Positions 1-5,370 of a DNA stretch of 5,370 bases are shown in pieces. The notes below the pieces were generated by a model. The model did not search any database. It was not told where the DNA came from and saw only the letters and a program-made list of their open reading frames with translations. The stretch's first letter is position 1. Each line of letters begins with the position of its first letter. Source of the DNA: Syntrophaceae bacterium UBA4059 (GTDB lineage Bacteria; Desulfobacterota; Syntrophia; Syntrophales; Smithellaceae); assembly GCA_002382045.1 (NCBI GenBank), contig DFZJ01000121.1, forward strand, positions 1 to 5,370. The letters run 5' to 3'. A program made the translations under genes and the position numbers.

Positions 1-543
1 CCCATCATCGGTGATGATATTAAATCCCAGATTGGCGCGACCATTATTCATCGCACCCTCACGAATCTTTTCCGGCAGCGTGGCGTTGAACTCGACCACA
101 CTTACCAGCTCAACTTCGGCGGCAACACGGATTTTCTGAATATGAAAAATCCCGACAGGCTGTCTTCCAAAAAGCAGTCGAAAACCGAATCTATTCAATC
201 CGTCACCGCAACAAGACTGTCCCATGATGATATTCATATCAGTCCGACGGATTATGTTGCCTGGCAGAATGACAACAAGGTTGCTTATATCCGGATGGAA
301 GGACGGATCTTTGGCGATGTACCGATGAATCTCGAACTGCGGCTGTCCGTGGAGGATTCCCCTAATTCAGGCGGTGTTGTCATTGATGCCATCCGCTGTT
401 GCAAGTTGGCGCTGGATCGCGGGATCGGCGGGGTGCTGGTTTCACCATCGGCATTCTTTATGAAACATCCCCCCAACCAGTATCCAGATGATGAGGCGCT
501 CAAAATGACAGAGGATTTCATCCTGGGACGGCGCAGCCGGTAA
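1..543 (+). CDS. ino1: myo-inositol-1-phosphate synthase, C-terminal part (5' end outside window)
   Basis: Converts glucose-6-phosphate to 1L-myo-inositol-1-phosphate with NAD as a recycled cofactor, in the cytoplasm. The frame is open from base 1, giving 180 residues before TAA at 541-543; an ATG at 142 is internal, because the family signature lies upstream of it. Visible signatures are GDDIKSQIGAT at fragment residues 4-14, with the family's conserved active-site lysine at residue 8, then LNFGGNTDFLNM, the KTESIQSV region, and the C-terminal part with GVVIDAIRCCKLALDRG and a terminal SAFFMKHPP segment. These resemble the shorter archaeal/bacterial form of the enzyme. The N-terminal NAD-binding Rossmann part is missing because the window starts inside the gene. 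The next gene, a CDP-alcohol phosphatidyltransferase, begins 24 bp downstream, so the product is most likely used for inositol phospholipid. An osmolyte role (di-inositol phosphate) is the main alternative. Family assignment is secure. Confidence 0.95.
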   Translation, partial: PIIGDDIKSQIGATIIHRTLTNLFRQRGVELDHTYQLNFGGNTDFLNMKNPDRLSSKKQSKTESIQSVTATRLSHDDIHISPTDYVAWQNDNKVAYIRMEGRIFGDVPMNLELRLSVEDSPNSGGVVIDAIRCCKLALDRGIGGVLVSPSAFFMKHPPNQYPDDEALKMTEDFILGRRSR

Positions 544-552
544 ATAATCCGT

Positions 553-560
553 GAGGTGAT
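553..560 (+). promoter_or_regulatory. Strong Shine-Dalgarno site that favours a TTG start at 568
   Basis: GAGGTGAT is an exact eight-base match to the usual complement of the 16S rRNA 3' end. It overlaps the GTG at 556-558, so it cannot serve that codon. It lies 7 bases before the in-frame TTG at 568. This makes 568 the better-supported start of the phosphatidyltransferase. Confidence 0.55.
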
Positions 561-567
561 AAGAGCA

Positions 568-1269
568 TTGCGTCTGCCGGAATTTTTTCTCTTTAATCAA
601 AGCACTCGCCGCGTCTATCGGGAAATGATCAACCCTGTTCTGAATCTGCTTGTCCGGATGGGAATTTCTCCCAATGCCGTAACGACCGCCGGTTGTGTAT
701 TGAGCGTTTTAGCCGGATTAATTTTCAGCACGGGCAATTTCTTTCTGGGAGGATTGACGGTCGCGTTGGCCGGCACCTGTGATATTCTGGATGGCCAGTT
801 ATCCCGGCAAACCGGACAGTCATCGCGCTTTGGCGCATTTTATGACAGTTGTCTGGATCGCTTAAGCGAAGCTTTTATCTTGATGGGGCTGGCCTGGTAT
901 TTTGCCGGAGGCCCGGCCCTGTTCTGGTCTCCCCATACCGGACATCCGGACGGTTACAGTCCCCTTACGGTAATGTTCATCATTCTTGCCATCACAGGTT
1001 CTTTCCTGACCAGCTATGTGCGGGCGCGGGCGGAAGCGGCCGGCGTTACCTGTACGATCGGAAGAATGCAGCGGACGGAACGTTTTGTCCTGCTCTTGGT
1101 GGCTTCCGCACTGGGGTCTGTTCCGGTAGCCGGCGTTTTGCTGATGAAAATATCACTGGCCGTCTTTGCCGTGCTGACGAATATCACAGCGATCCATCGC
1201 ATCATTTATGTGGGAAAAACATTCCTGCGGGAAAAACCTCTCGATGCGGGTCGGGATAACCAGAAATAG
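568..1269 (+). CDS. CDP-alcohol phosphatidyltransferase, probably phosphatidylinositol phosphate synthase-like
   Basis: Integral membrane enzyme that transfers an alcohol phosphate to a CDP-activated lipid with release of CMP. From the TTG at 568 it has 233 residues; a GTG at 556 would add four. The full CDP-OH-P motif is present as D72xxD75G76xxS79R80x8G89xxxD93xxxD97, with Ser in place of the more usual Ala before Arg; the aspartates bind the metal ions and D97 is the expected catalytic base. Hydrophobic stretches at about 38-53, 58-70, 101-113, 130-147 and 165-190 fit a multi-helix membrane fold. A later SYVRARAEAAG...GRMQRTER segment matches the pattern typical of phosphatidylinositol-phosphate and archaetidylinositol-phosphate synthases. 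The gene follows inositol-1-phosphate synthase by 24 bp, so inositol-1-phosphate is the likely acceptor; this is inferred from context. Phosphatidylglycerophosphate synthase and di-inositol-phosphate synthase are weaker alternatives. No phosphatase for the PIP product is seen in the window. Confidence 0.88.
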   Translation: MRLPEFFLFNQSTRRVYREMINPVLNLLVRMGISPNAVTTAGCVLSVLAGLIFSTGNFFLGGLTVALAGTCDILDGQLSRQTGQSSRFGAFYDSCLDRLSEAFILMGLAWYFAGGPALFWSPHTGHPDGYSPLTVMFIILAITGSFLTSYVRARAEAAGVTCTIGRMQRTERFVLLLVASALGSVPVAGVLLMKISLAVFAVLTNITAIHRIIYVGKTFLREKPLDAGRDNQK

Positions 1270-1338
1270 AAAACCAGTTCTTACTAAGGAACTTTTACAA
1301 AACTACATAAAAAATACCTGCTGTGTAAATGATATCTT

Positions 1339-2472
1339 ATGAAAATTGCTTTAATCTGTGACTGGTTCCATCCCCGCATCGGCGGCATTGAAATTCATTT
1401 ACAAGGCCTGGCTGAATCCCTGCAGGCCGCGGGACACCAGCCGGAAATCATTACAGCCACAAAGGAATTCGGCCGCGCATACGGCTTTCCCGTCCATCGC
1501 CTGGATGTTCCTGTAAAAACGCGCTTCGGTTTTATTTCGTCACTTTCCGCATTCCGCCAGGTTGAGTTTCTGCTGAAAAAAGGTTCTTTTGATGTGGCAC
1601 ACTGTCATGGCAGCATCCTGTCTCCGCTGGCCTATGGCAGTGTGTATGTGGCGAAAAAACTGCAAATTCCCACCGTGGTAACCTGCCATTCGGTGCTGCA
1701 TTATTACAATCTCCTTTTCTTTCTTCTGGACCGCCTGTTTGGCTGGTCTAAATGGCCGGTTCTCTTTGCATCGGTAAGTCCAAGTGCCGCCCGGATCATG
1801 AGCAAGGCCGGAAGGATTAACCAAGTGTATGTGCTGCCCAATGCCGTGCGGGAGTCTTCCTGGCGCAGGCCTCGTCTTTCCCGTCCCCATGACGATTTAA
1901 CGTTGATTTCCGTCATGCGCTTGTCTATTCGCAAGCGTGCGTATGTGCTTATCAAAATGATGCCGGAAATTTTAAGGCTGGCCGGTTCGCGTCGCGTTCG
2001 CCTGATCATTGTGGGCGACGGTACACAGCGTTCCTTTCTGACTCGCCTGATCAAACGTCTGGGGTTACAGGAAGTTGTAGAACTGGCCGGCATCCGCTCT
2101 CAGCAGGAAATTGCCGATGCTTTCTCCCGGGCGGATATATTTGTTTTACCGACCAATCAGGAAGCGTTTGGTCTGGCGGCGCTTGAAGCGCGGGTAGCCG
2201 GATTGCCGGTTGTCGGAATGCGGATGTCCGGTCTGCAGCATCTGATTGAAGACGGAAAAGAAGGCCTGCTGGCGTCAGACGATGACGAATTTGTCCGGCA
2301 TCTGGCTGCCTTGATTCAAAACGATGAATTGCGGGAGCGGATAGCGCTGCATAACCGGACGGTATCCACGATCTGGAATTGGCAGTTTTCTCTGGCCCGT
2401 CATCTGGAAATATATGAAAACGCCCGGCGGGAATTCGGCCATGGTCAGTCCAAGAAGGAGCCTTCCAGATGA
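1339..2472 (+). CDS. GT4-family glycosyltransferase (PimA/PIG-A-like), putative inositol-lipid glycosyltransferase
   Basis: Predicted retaining GT-B glycosyltransferase of 377 residues, a normal length for family GT4. The N-terminal acceptor domain opens with a Rossmann strand and the glycine loop G15-G16-I-E, which resembles PimA and eukaryotic PIG-A; a D85-V-A-H-C-H90 segment follows. The C-terminal nucleotide-sugar domain has the phosphate-binding pair R194 and K199, and the E275-x7-E283 motif (EAFGLAALE). The usual VGRL is VMRL here, and the glycine after the lysine is arginine. No signal peptide or transmembrane helix is evident, so it probably acts at the inner face of the membrane. It lies 69 bp after the phosphatidyltransferase and overlaps the next gene by ATGA, suggesting it sugar-decorates the inositol lipid made upstream. 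Sugar donor and acceptor cannot be read from sequence. No Shine-Dalgarno site is seen before the ATG, but a TGA in frame at 1330 excludes upstream starts. Confidence 0.9.
   Translation: MKIALICDWFHPRIGGIEIHLQGLAESLQAAGHQPEIITATKEFGRAYGFPVHRLDVPVKTRFGFISSLSAFRQVEFLLKKGSFDVAHCHGSILSPLAYGSVYVAKKLQIPTVVTCHSVLHYYNLLFFLLDRLFGWSKWPVLFASVSPSAARIMSKAGRINQVYVLPNAVRESSWRRPRLSRPHDDLTLISVMRLSIRKRAYVLIKMMPEILRLAGSRRVRLIIVGDGTQRSFLTRLIKRLGLQEVVELAGIRSQQEIADAFSRADIFVLPTNQEAFGLAALEARVAGLPVVGMRMSGLQHLIEDGKEGLLASDDDEFVRHLAALIQNDELRERIALHNRTVSTIWNWQFSLARHLEIYENARREFGHGQSKKEPSR
2455..2460 (+). promoter_or_regulatory. Shine-Dalgarno site for the dehydratase-activase fusion gene
   Basis: AAGGAG lies inside the end of the glycosyltransferase gene, 8 bases before the ATG at 2469. 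It supports that start even though it overlaps the stop of the preceding gene, and allows independent initiation as well as translational coupling. Confidence 0.65.
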
Positions 2473-3650
2473 AAATACCGTATTTTTGCTCCTATATCCC
2501 GGTGGAACTGCTAACCGCGTGCGGCCATGAAGTCGTGGATATTTCGCTTTTTGAAAATGAAAAATACTCTCTCGAGTACAGCTGTTCGTTGCATGACAAT
2601 ATCTGTTCTTATGCCAAGTATCTTTTCTCTAAAATTATTGATGATGATCATCAATTTGATTTTGTGATTGTGCCGAAAGTCTGCGATGCCATGAAGCAGC
2701 TGCATTCTTCCCTGTGCTATTCCGGAAAGATAAAATCTTTTTTATTGGATGTACCCGGACGGACCGGTGATCAAAGCGCAAAATATCTAAGCTCTCAATA
2801 CGTGTCTTTACTTAAGAAAATTGCTCCTGATTTTACAGGGACAAGGAAACTGAATACAGGGGATGCCCGTGCTTCATCCGCACAGTTATTAAATTCAGAC
2901 GAAGCCGATAGATGTTCCATAAAAATCGGTATTGCCGGTTCATCCTACAGCCCCGCCCTGTTTCGGGATATATTTAAGACGTTTAACGCCGGTGGTATTT
3001 TCCTGCGCCACTGCGGTCATGGAATCGTGTCCCCCGGTGAAAGACAATTCCCCCCAACTGCTTCTCTCGAAGAAGAACTTTTGCAATTGGCGCGTTATTC
3101 ACTGCAAAATACGATCTGCCCGCGCAGTGACGGAGGCAGCCTGACGAATTACATCATTGCCGAAATTGAAAAGCAGCAGTTGGCCGGATTAATTTTCACC
3201 ACACTGAAGTTTTGTGATTTTTATGCCTTTGAACTGGAAAAGTTAAAAAATATATTACCCGCCGGGTTTCCCTGTCTGTACCTGGAAAATGATCTTTCCG
3301 TAAACAGTGATGAACAAAATGTTACAAGAATAGAGGCTTTCATGGAAAATATTATGTCCGGTAAACCAACAACTAAAAAACCCCGCGCCCGGGCAGTCGC
3401 ACCGTCAGAAATCTATTCCATCGGATTGGATGTCGGCAGTACCACGACAAAAGGCATTATGCTGAAAAACGGGCAGGAAATTATTGCTTCCATCATTATA
3501 CCCACTTCCATCAACATGAAAGATTCCGCCGACGCCGCCTTCGGCAGGCTGATGGAGCAAAGCTCTATCGGGAAAAAAATATTTTCCGGACGATCTATAC
3601 CGGTTACGGCAGAACGGCCTTTCCGGACAGGGAGCAGACCACGGAAATAA
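2469..3650 (+). CDS. HgdB-like 2-hydroxyacyl-CoA dehydratase domain fused to the N-terminal part of a BcrA/BadF-type activase (frameshifted)
   Basis: Residues 1 to about 290 belong to the 2-hydroxyacyl-CoA dehydratase/benzoyl-CoA reductase subunit family. Evidence is the FCSYIPVELL start, candidate [4Fe-4S] ligands C46 (NICSYAK), C72 (VCDAMKQL) and C249 (LKFCDFYAFE), and the closing ENDL...VTRIEAFME signature. At roughly 290 residues the domain is shorter than stand-alone members. A basic, proline-rich linker (about 295-316) leads to the start of an activase: GLDVGSTTTKG at 319-329 is the phosphate-1 loop of the ASKHA ATPase fold. In this frame only about 54 genuine activase residues follow before the frame is lost at A-run 3573-3579; the last 23 or so residues up to TAA at 3648-3650 match nothing expected, while the activase proper continues in the -1 frame. 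The restored protein would be about 578 residues, pairing an iron-sulfur catalytic or scaffold domain with its own ATP-driven electron donor. The gene overlaps the glycosyltransferase by ATGA. Substrate unknown; an acyl lipid is suggested only by context. Confidence 0.85.
   Translation: MKIPYFCSYIPVELLTACGHEVVDISLFENEKYSLEYSCSLHDNICSYAKYLFSKIIDDDHQFDFVIVPKVCDAMKQLHSSLCYSGKIKSFLLDVPGRTGDQSAKYLSSQYVSLLKKIAPDFTGTRKLNTGDARASSAQLLNSDEADRCSIKIGIAGSSYSPALFRDIFKTFNAGGIFLRHCGHGIVSPGERQFPPTASLEEELLQLARYSLQNTICPRSDGGSLTNYIIAEIEKQQLAGLIFTTLKFCDFYAFELEKLKNILPAGFPCLYLENDLSVNSDEQNVTRIEAFMENIMSGKPTTKKPRARAVAPSEIYSIGLDVGSTTTKGIMLKNGQEIIASIIIPTSINMKDSADAAFGRLMEQSSIGKKIFSGRSIPVTAERPFRTGSRPRK
3573..3579 (+). other. 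Seven-A run at the frame break of the activase domain
   Basis: Upstream of this run the activase domain is in the frame of the ATG at 2469; downstream, the expected TGYGR and later motifs are in the -1 frame. One additional A would give Lys-Lys-Asn-Ile-Phe-Arg and join the two parts cleanly. A one-base loss by replication slippage or a sequencing/assembly error is the simplest reading. Ribosomal or transcriptional slippage is possible, but the run is short and the canonical X XXY YYZ arrangement is not met in frame: the base before the two AAA codons is G. Confidence 0.8.
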
Positions 3651-4204
3651 CCTGTCATGCCGCAGGGGTTAATTTTCTGAAACCGCAATCCGGGACCATT
3701 ATTGACATCGGCGGCCAGGACAGCAAGGCCATCCGGATAGACGAAGCCGGCAACGTGCTGAGATTTGCCATGAATGACAAATGCGCGGCGGGAACGGGGC
3801 GTTTTCTCGAAAATATGGTTCAGAGAATGAATATAAACTTTGCCCGGTTCAGCGATCTTTCTCTTGCTGCTGATCATCCCACACCAATCAGCAGCATGTG
3901 TTCCGTGTTTGCCGAGTCCGAGGTCGTATCCCTGATGACGAAAGGAATACCGGTGGGAAGCATTGCCAGAGGGCTGAACTTCGCTATTGCGGAAAGAGTA
4001 TGCGCTCTGGTCCGCAGAATTCAAGGAGAGGCCCCCTTCATCCTGACCGGCGGACTTTCGCTCAATGCCGGATTTACCGGCGAGCTGGAAAATGCCCTCG
4101 CCTGCCGGGTAACCATTTTTGCTGAAGCGCAACTTGCCGGAGCAATCGGCGCCGCAGTCATCGGTAGCCGGCAGGAATCCATTGACGGCCCGGGAGGATT
4201 ATGA
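3578..4204 (+). CDS. BcrA/BadF/HgdC-type activase domain, C-terminal portion in the -1 frame of the fusion gene
   Basis: Continuation of the activase domain begun in the preceding reading frame; 208 residues from the A-run to TGA at 4202-4204. Activases of this family form an ASKHA-fold homodimer bridged by one [4Fe-4S] cluster and use ATP to push a low-potential electron into a partner dehydratase or reductase. Visible in order are TGYGR, ITCHAAG, the phosphate-2 DIGGQDSKAI motif, NDKCAAGTGRFLE with the first cluster cysteine (codon 3782-3784), SSMCSVFAESEV with the second (3899-3901), ILTGGLSLN (adenosine motif) and a final QLAGAIGAA. All expected activase signatures are therefore intact across the two frames. 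The first in-frame conventional start after the break, GTG 3755, lies past the DIGGQD motif and has no good ribosome site, so a separate short protein is unlikely to be a working activase. It overlaps the next gene by ATGA at 4201-4204. Confidence 0.88.
   Translation, partial: NIFRTIYTGYGRTAFPDREQTTEITCHAAGVNFLKPQSGTIIDIGGQDSKAIRIDEAGNVLRFAMNDKCAAGTGRFLENMVQRMNINFARFSDLSLAADHPTPISSMCSVFAESEVVSLMTKGIPVGSIARGLNFAIAERVCALVRRIQGEAPFILTGGLSLNAGFTGELENALACRVTIFAEAQLAGAIGAAVIGSRQESIDGPGGL
4193..4197 (+). promoter_or_regulatory. Shine-Dalgarno-like GGAGG before the second dehydratase-like gene
   Basis: GGAGG ends only 3 bases before the ATG at 4201, which is tighter than usual. With the ATGA overlap, this start probably relies at least partly on ribosomes finishing the activase frame, so the frame break upstream would matter for its expression. 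Confidence 0.45.
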
Positions 4205-5370
4205 GTAACCCGCTTGTGGACAGCAAACTGCGCCGTATCCTTTACCGCAGCATGACCAGAAACGGCCTGCGCCTGCCGTTGCCCGTGGCCTTTCAAATTT
4301 TCCAGATGGTAGTGAAAATTGTTTCTCTGGGGAAAGTTCGTTCTGTCCGTGCGCTGGAGCGGGAATATCTGAACTATTACCGGGAGGGATTGACGTCGGA
4401 TCAGAGCGTCTGGACATCCATCTTTGTGCCCACGGAAATTCTTTATGCTTTCGGGTTGCCCCCTTTATGCCTGGAAGGCCTGTCCGCTTTATTTGCCAGC
4501 ATGGGAATTGCTAAAAATTTTCTGGGCAGGCATGGAACCCATTTTGTTCCCAATACGATGTGCAATTTTCACAGGCTTTCCATTGATATCGCTTCTTCAG
4601 GTGTTTTGCCCAAACCCCGCTTTGTGCTGTCGTCATCGGCCTTATGCGACGGCAACATCAAAACATTCCGGCATCTGGCCGAAAAAATCGGCGCGCCTTT
4701 TTTCTTCCTGGATATTCCCCAAAATGATGATCAGGCCGGTGTTGCTTATCTTGTCAGCCAATTGCAGGAACTGATCGGCCATATCGAAATGCTGACCGGA
4801 AAACCTCTGGATAAGGCAAGACTTGATGCCGCCGCCCGGAATATCGTCGTCACCGGGCAATTGATGGAAACCATCTACCGGCTTCGCTGCCGTTTGCAAC
4901 GCAATGTTTATTACGGACATCAAATGATCAATTTCATGCTGCCGCTGGCCGCCATGTCCGGTTCCGAACGATTAATAAAAATATGCCGGACCATTATTGC
5001 CGATCTGGAAGACGGCCGGGTTTACAACCGGGCTTTTCCGTCCGAGATTTCCCCGGAGACGATCAAAATTATCTGGGCGCATATTGCTCCCGTTTTCCAA
5101 TATAATGACGTCTGGCCGTTTATTGATGACGGGGTGCGCTCCAAGGTGTATCTGGAAGAATGCACCGGATATATCGAAGGCGATATCAAGAGTTATGATG
5201 CTCTGGAAATTATTGCCCGGCGGCTTATTAATACGCCCGGCAACGGTCCGCTGGAAAGACGATTAAATAGTTTAGAAAAGATATATGCCGATACCGGCGC
5301 CGACGGGATCGTCCATTTCTCCCATTGGGGCTGTCATCAGGCGTCCGGCGTGACACCGCTTCTGCAAAAA
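4201..5370 (+). CDS. Second HgdB/HgdA-like 2-hydroxyacyl-CoA dehydratase-family protein (3' end outside window)
   Basis: An uninterrupted frame of 390 codons from ATG 4201 to the last base, with no stop, so the C-terminus lies beyond the window. Family features include SIFVPTEILYAFGLPPLCLEG at about 73-93, which is the usual opening of the catalytic region of 2-hydroxyacyl-CoA dehydratase subunits; NTMCNFHR (C121), SSALCDGN (C149) and a GAPFFFLDIP strand (about 165-174); and, near the window end, HWGCHQASG (C378). C121, C149 and C378 are the best candidates for [4Fe-4S] ligands; C90 is a further option. The preceding roughly 70 residues are an N-terminal helical-looking extension. It overlaps the activase gene by ATGA, so it is the obvious partner receiving electrons from the activase, with the HgdB-like domain of the fusion protein as second subunit. 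The substrate is not readable from sequence. Members of the family act on hydroxyacyl-CoA, aryl-CoA and, in plasmalogen-type systems, lipid esters. Confidence 0.88.
   Translation, partial: MSNPLVDSKLRRILYRSMTRNGLRLPLPVAFQIFQMVVKIVSLGKVRSVRALEREYLNYYREGLTSDQSVWTSIFVPTEILYAFGLPPLCLEGLSALFASMGIAKNFLGRHGTHFVPNTMCNFHRLSIDIASSGVLPKPRFVLSSSALCDGNIKTFRHLAEKIGAPFFFLDIPQNDDQAGVAYLVSQLQELIGHIEMLTGKPLDKARLDAAARNIVVTGQLMETIYRLRCRLQRNVYYGHQMINFMLPLAAMSGSERLIKICRTIIADLEDGRVYNRAFPSEISPETIKIIWAHIAPVFQYNDVWPFIDDGVRSKVYLEECTGYIEGDIKSYDALEIIARRLINTPGNGPLERRLNSLEKIYADTGADGIVHFSHWGCHQASGVTPLLQK

Noticed and set aside
142..543. Stand-alone small gene starting at ATG 142
   Set aside because: The frame is open to base 1 and the GDDIKSQ signature lies before 142, so this is an internal methionine of inositol-phosphate synthase.
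849..1259. Plus-strand 136-codon frame inside the phosphatidyltransferase
   Set aside because: The real gene in the other frame carries the CDP-OH-P motif and conserved C-terminal pattern; this frame is cysteine/arginine-rich low-sense translation.
1270..1338. Possible promoter in the 69-bp AT-rich gap before the glycosyltransferase
   Set aside because: TTTACA at 1294-1299 resembles a -35 box, but no convincing -10 box lies at 16-18 bp; TGTAAA at 1324 is too far. No hairpin terminator is seen either, so read-through from upstream is as likely.
3570..3581. Programmed -1 ribosomal frameshift signal
   Set aside because: In the zero frame the codons are GGG AAA AAA ATA, so the tandem-slip heptamer would begin with G and give a poor re-pairing to GAA; no clear downstream stem-loop was recognised by eye.
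3413..4132. Minus-strand open frame of 239 codons
   Set aside because: It lies wholly antisense to the activase domain, whose motifs are clear in the plus strand; its translation shows no recognisable domain and it spans the frame break, as expected for a shadow.
4424..5266. Two plus-strand frames (4424-4774 and 4997-5266)
   Set aside because: Both lie in the alternative frame of the second dehydratase-like gene, which is continuous over the whole region and carries the family motifs.
2469..5370. Classic benzoyl-CoA reductase (bcrABCD) or 2-hydroxyglutaryl-CoA dehydratase operon
   Set aside because: The subunit layout differs: fused HgdB-activase plus one further HgdB-like gene, no ferredoxin or CoA-transferase gene in view, and neighbours are lipid head-group genes. 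Not excluded, since the downstream side is cut off.

Overview
The window reads as one plus-strand gene train from a bacterium, probably an anaerobe. The best guess is a Desulfobacterota/Syntrophales-like organism. That guess rests on the oxygen-sensitive 2-hydroxyacyl-CoA dehydratase/BcrA-type proteins, bacterial Shine-Dalgarno sites and moderate GC, not on a marker gene. No RNA gene, mobile element, CRISPR array or clear terminator is visible.

Bases 1-1269 hold an inositol-phospholipid module. It starts with the C-terminal part of myo-inositol-1-phosphate synthase (1-543), followed by a membrane CDP-alcohol phosphatidyltransferase (568-1269). Together they would make inositol-1-phosphate and attach it to a CDP-activated lipid. 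After 69 bp comes a GT4 glycosyltransferase (1339-2472) that could glycosylate the resulting lipid, as PimA or PIG-A do.

Bases 2469-5370 hold an ATP-driven low-potential redox module. The first gene encodes a 2-hydroxyacyl-CoA dehydratase (HgdB-like) domain fused to a BcrA/BadF/HgdC-type activase domain. Its reading frame is broken at a run of seven A's (3573-3579), and the rest of the activase continues in the -1 frame to 4204. The second gene (4201 to beyond the window end) is another HgdB-like protein. It is open to the last base, with four candidate cysteines. The glycosyltransferase, the fusion gene and the second HgdB-like gene are joined by 4-bp ATGA overlaps, which implies co-translation.

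The main point of interest is that a lipid head-group pathway is physically coupled to dehydratase/activase proteins normally associated with acyl-CoA or aryl-CoA chemistry. Domains of this kind build the anaerobic plasmalogen system (PlsA/PlsR) and glycerol ester reductase. A working hypothesis is therefore that this locus makes a glycosylated inositol lipid and reduces its ester linkages to vinyl-ether or ether form. This is inference; the sequence shows only the families and their linkage.
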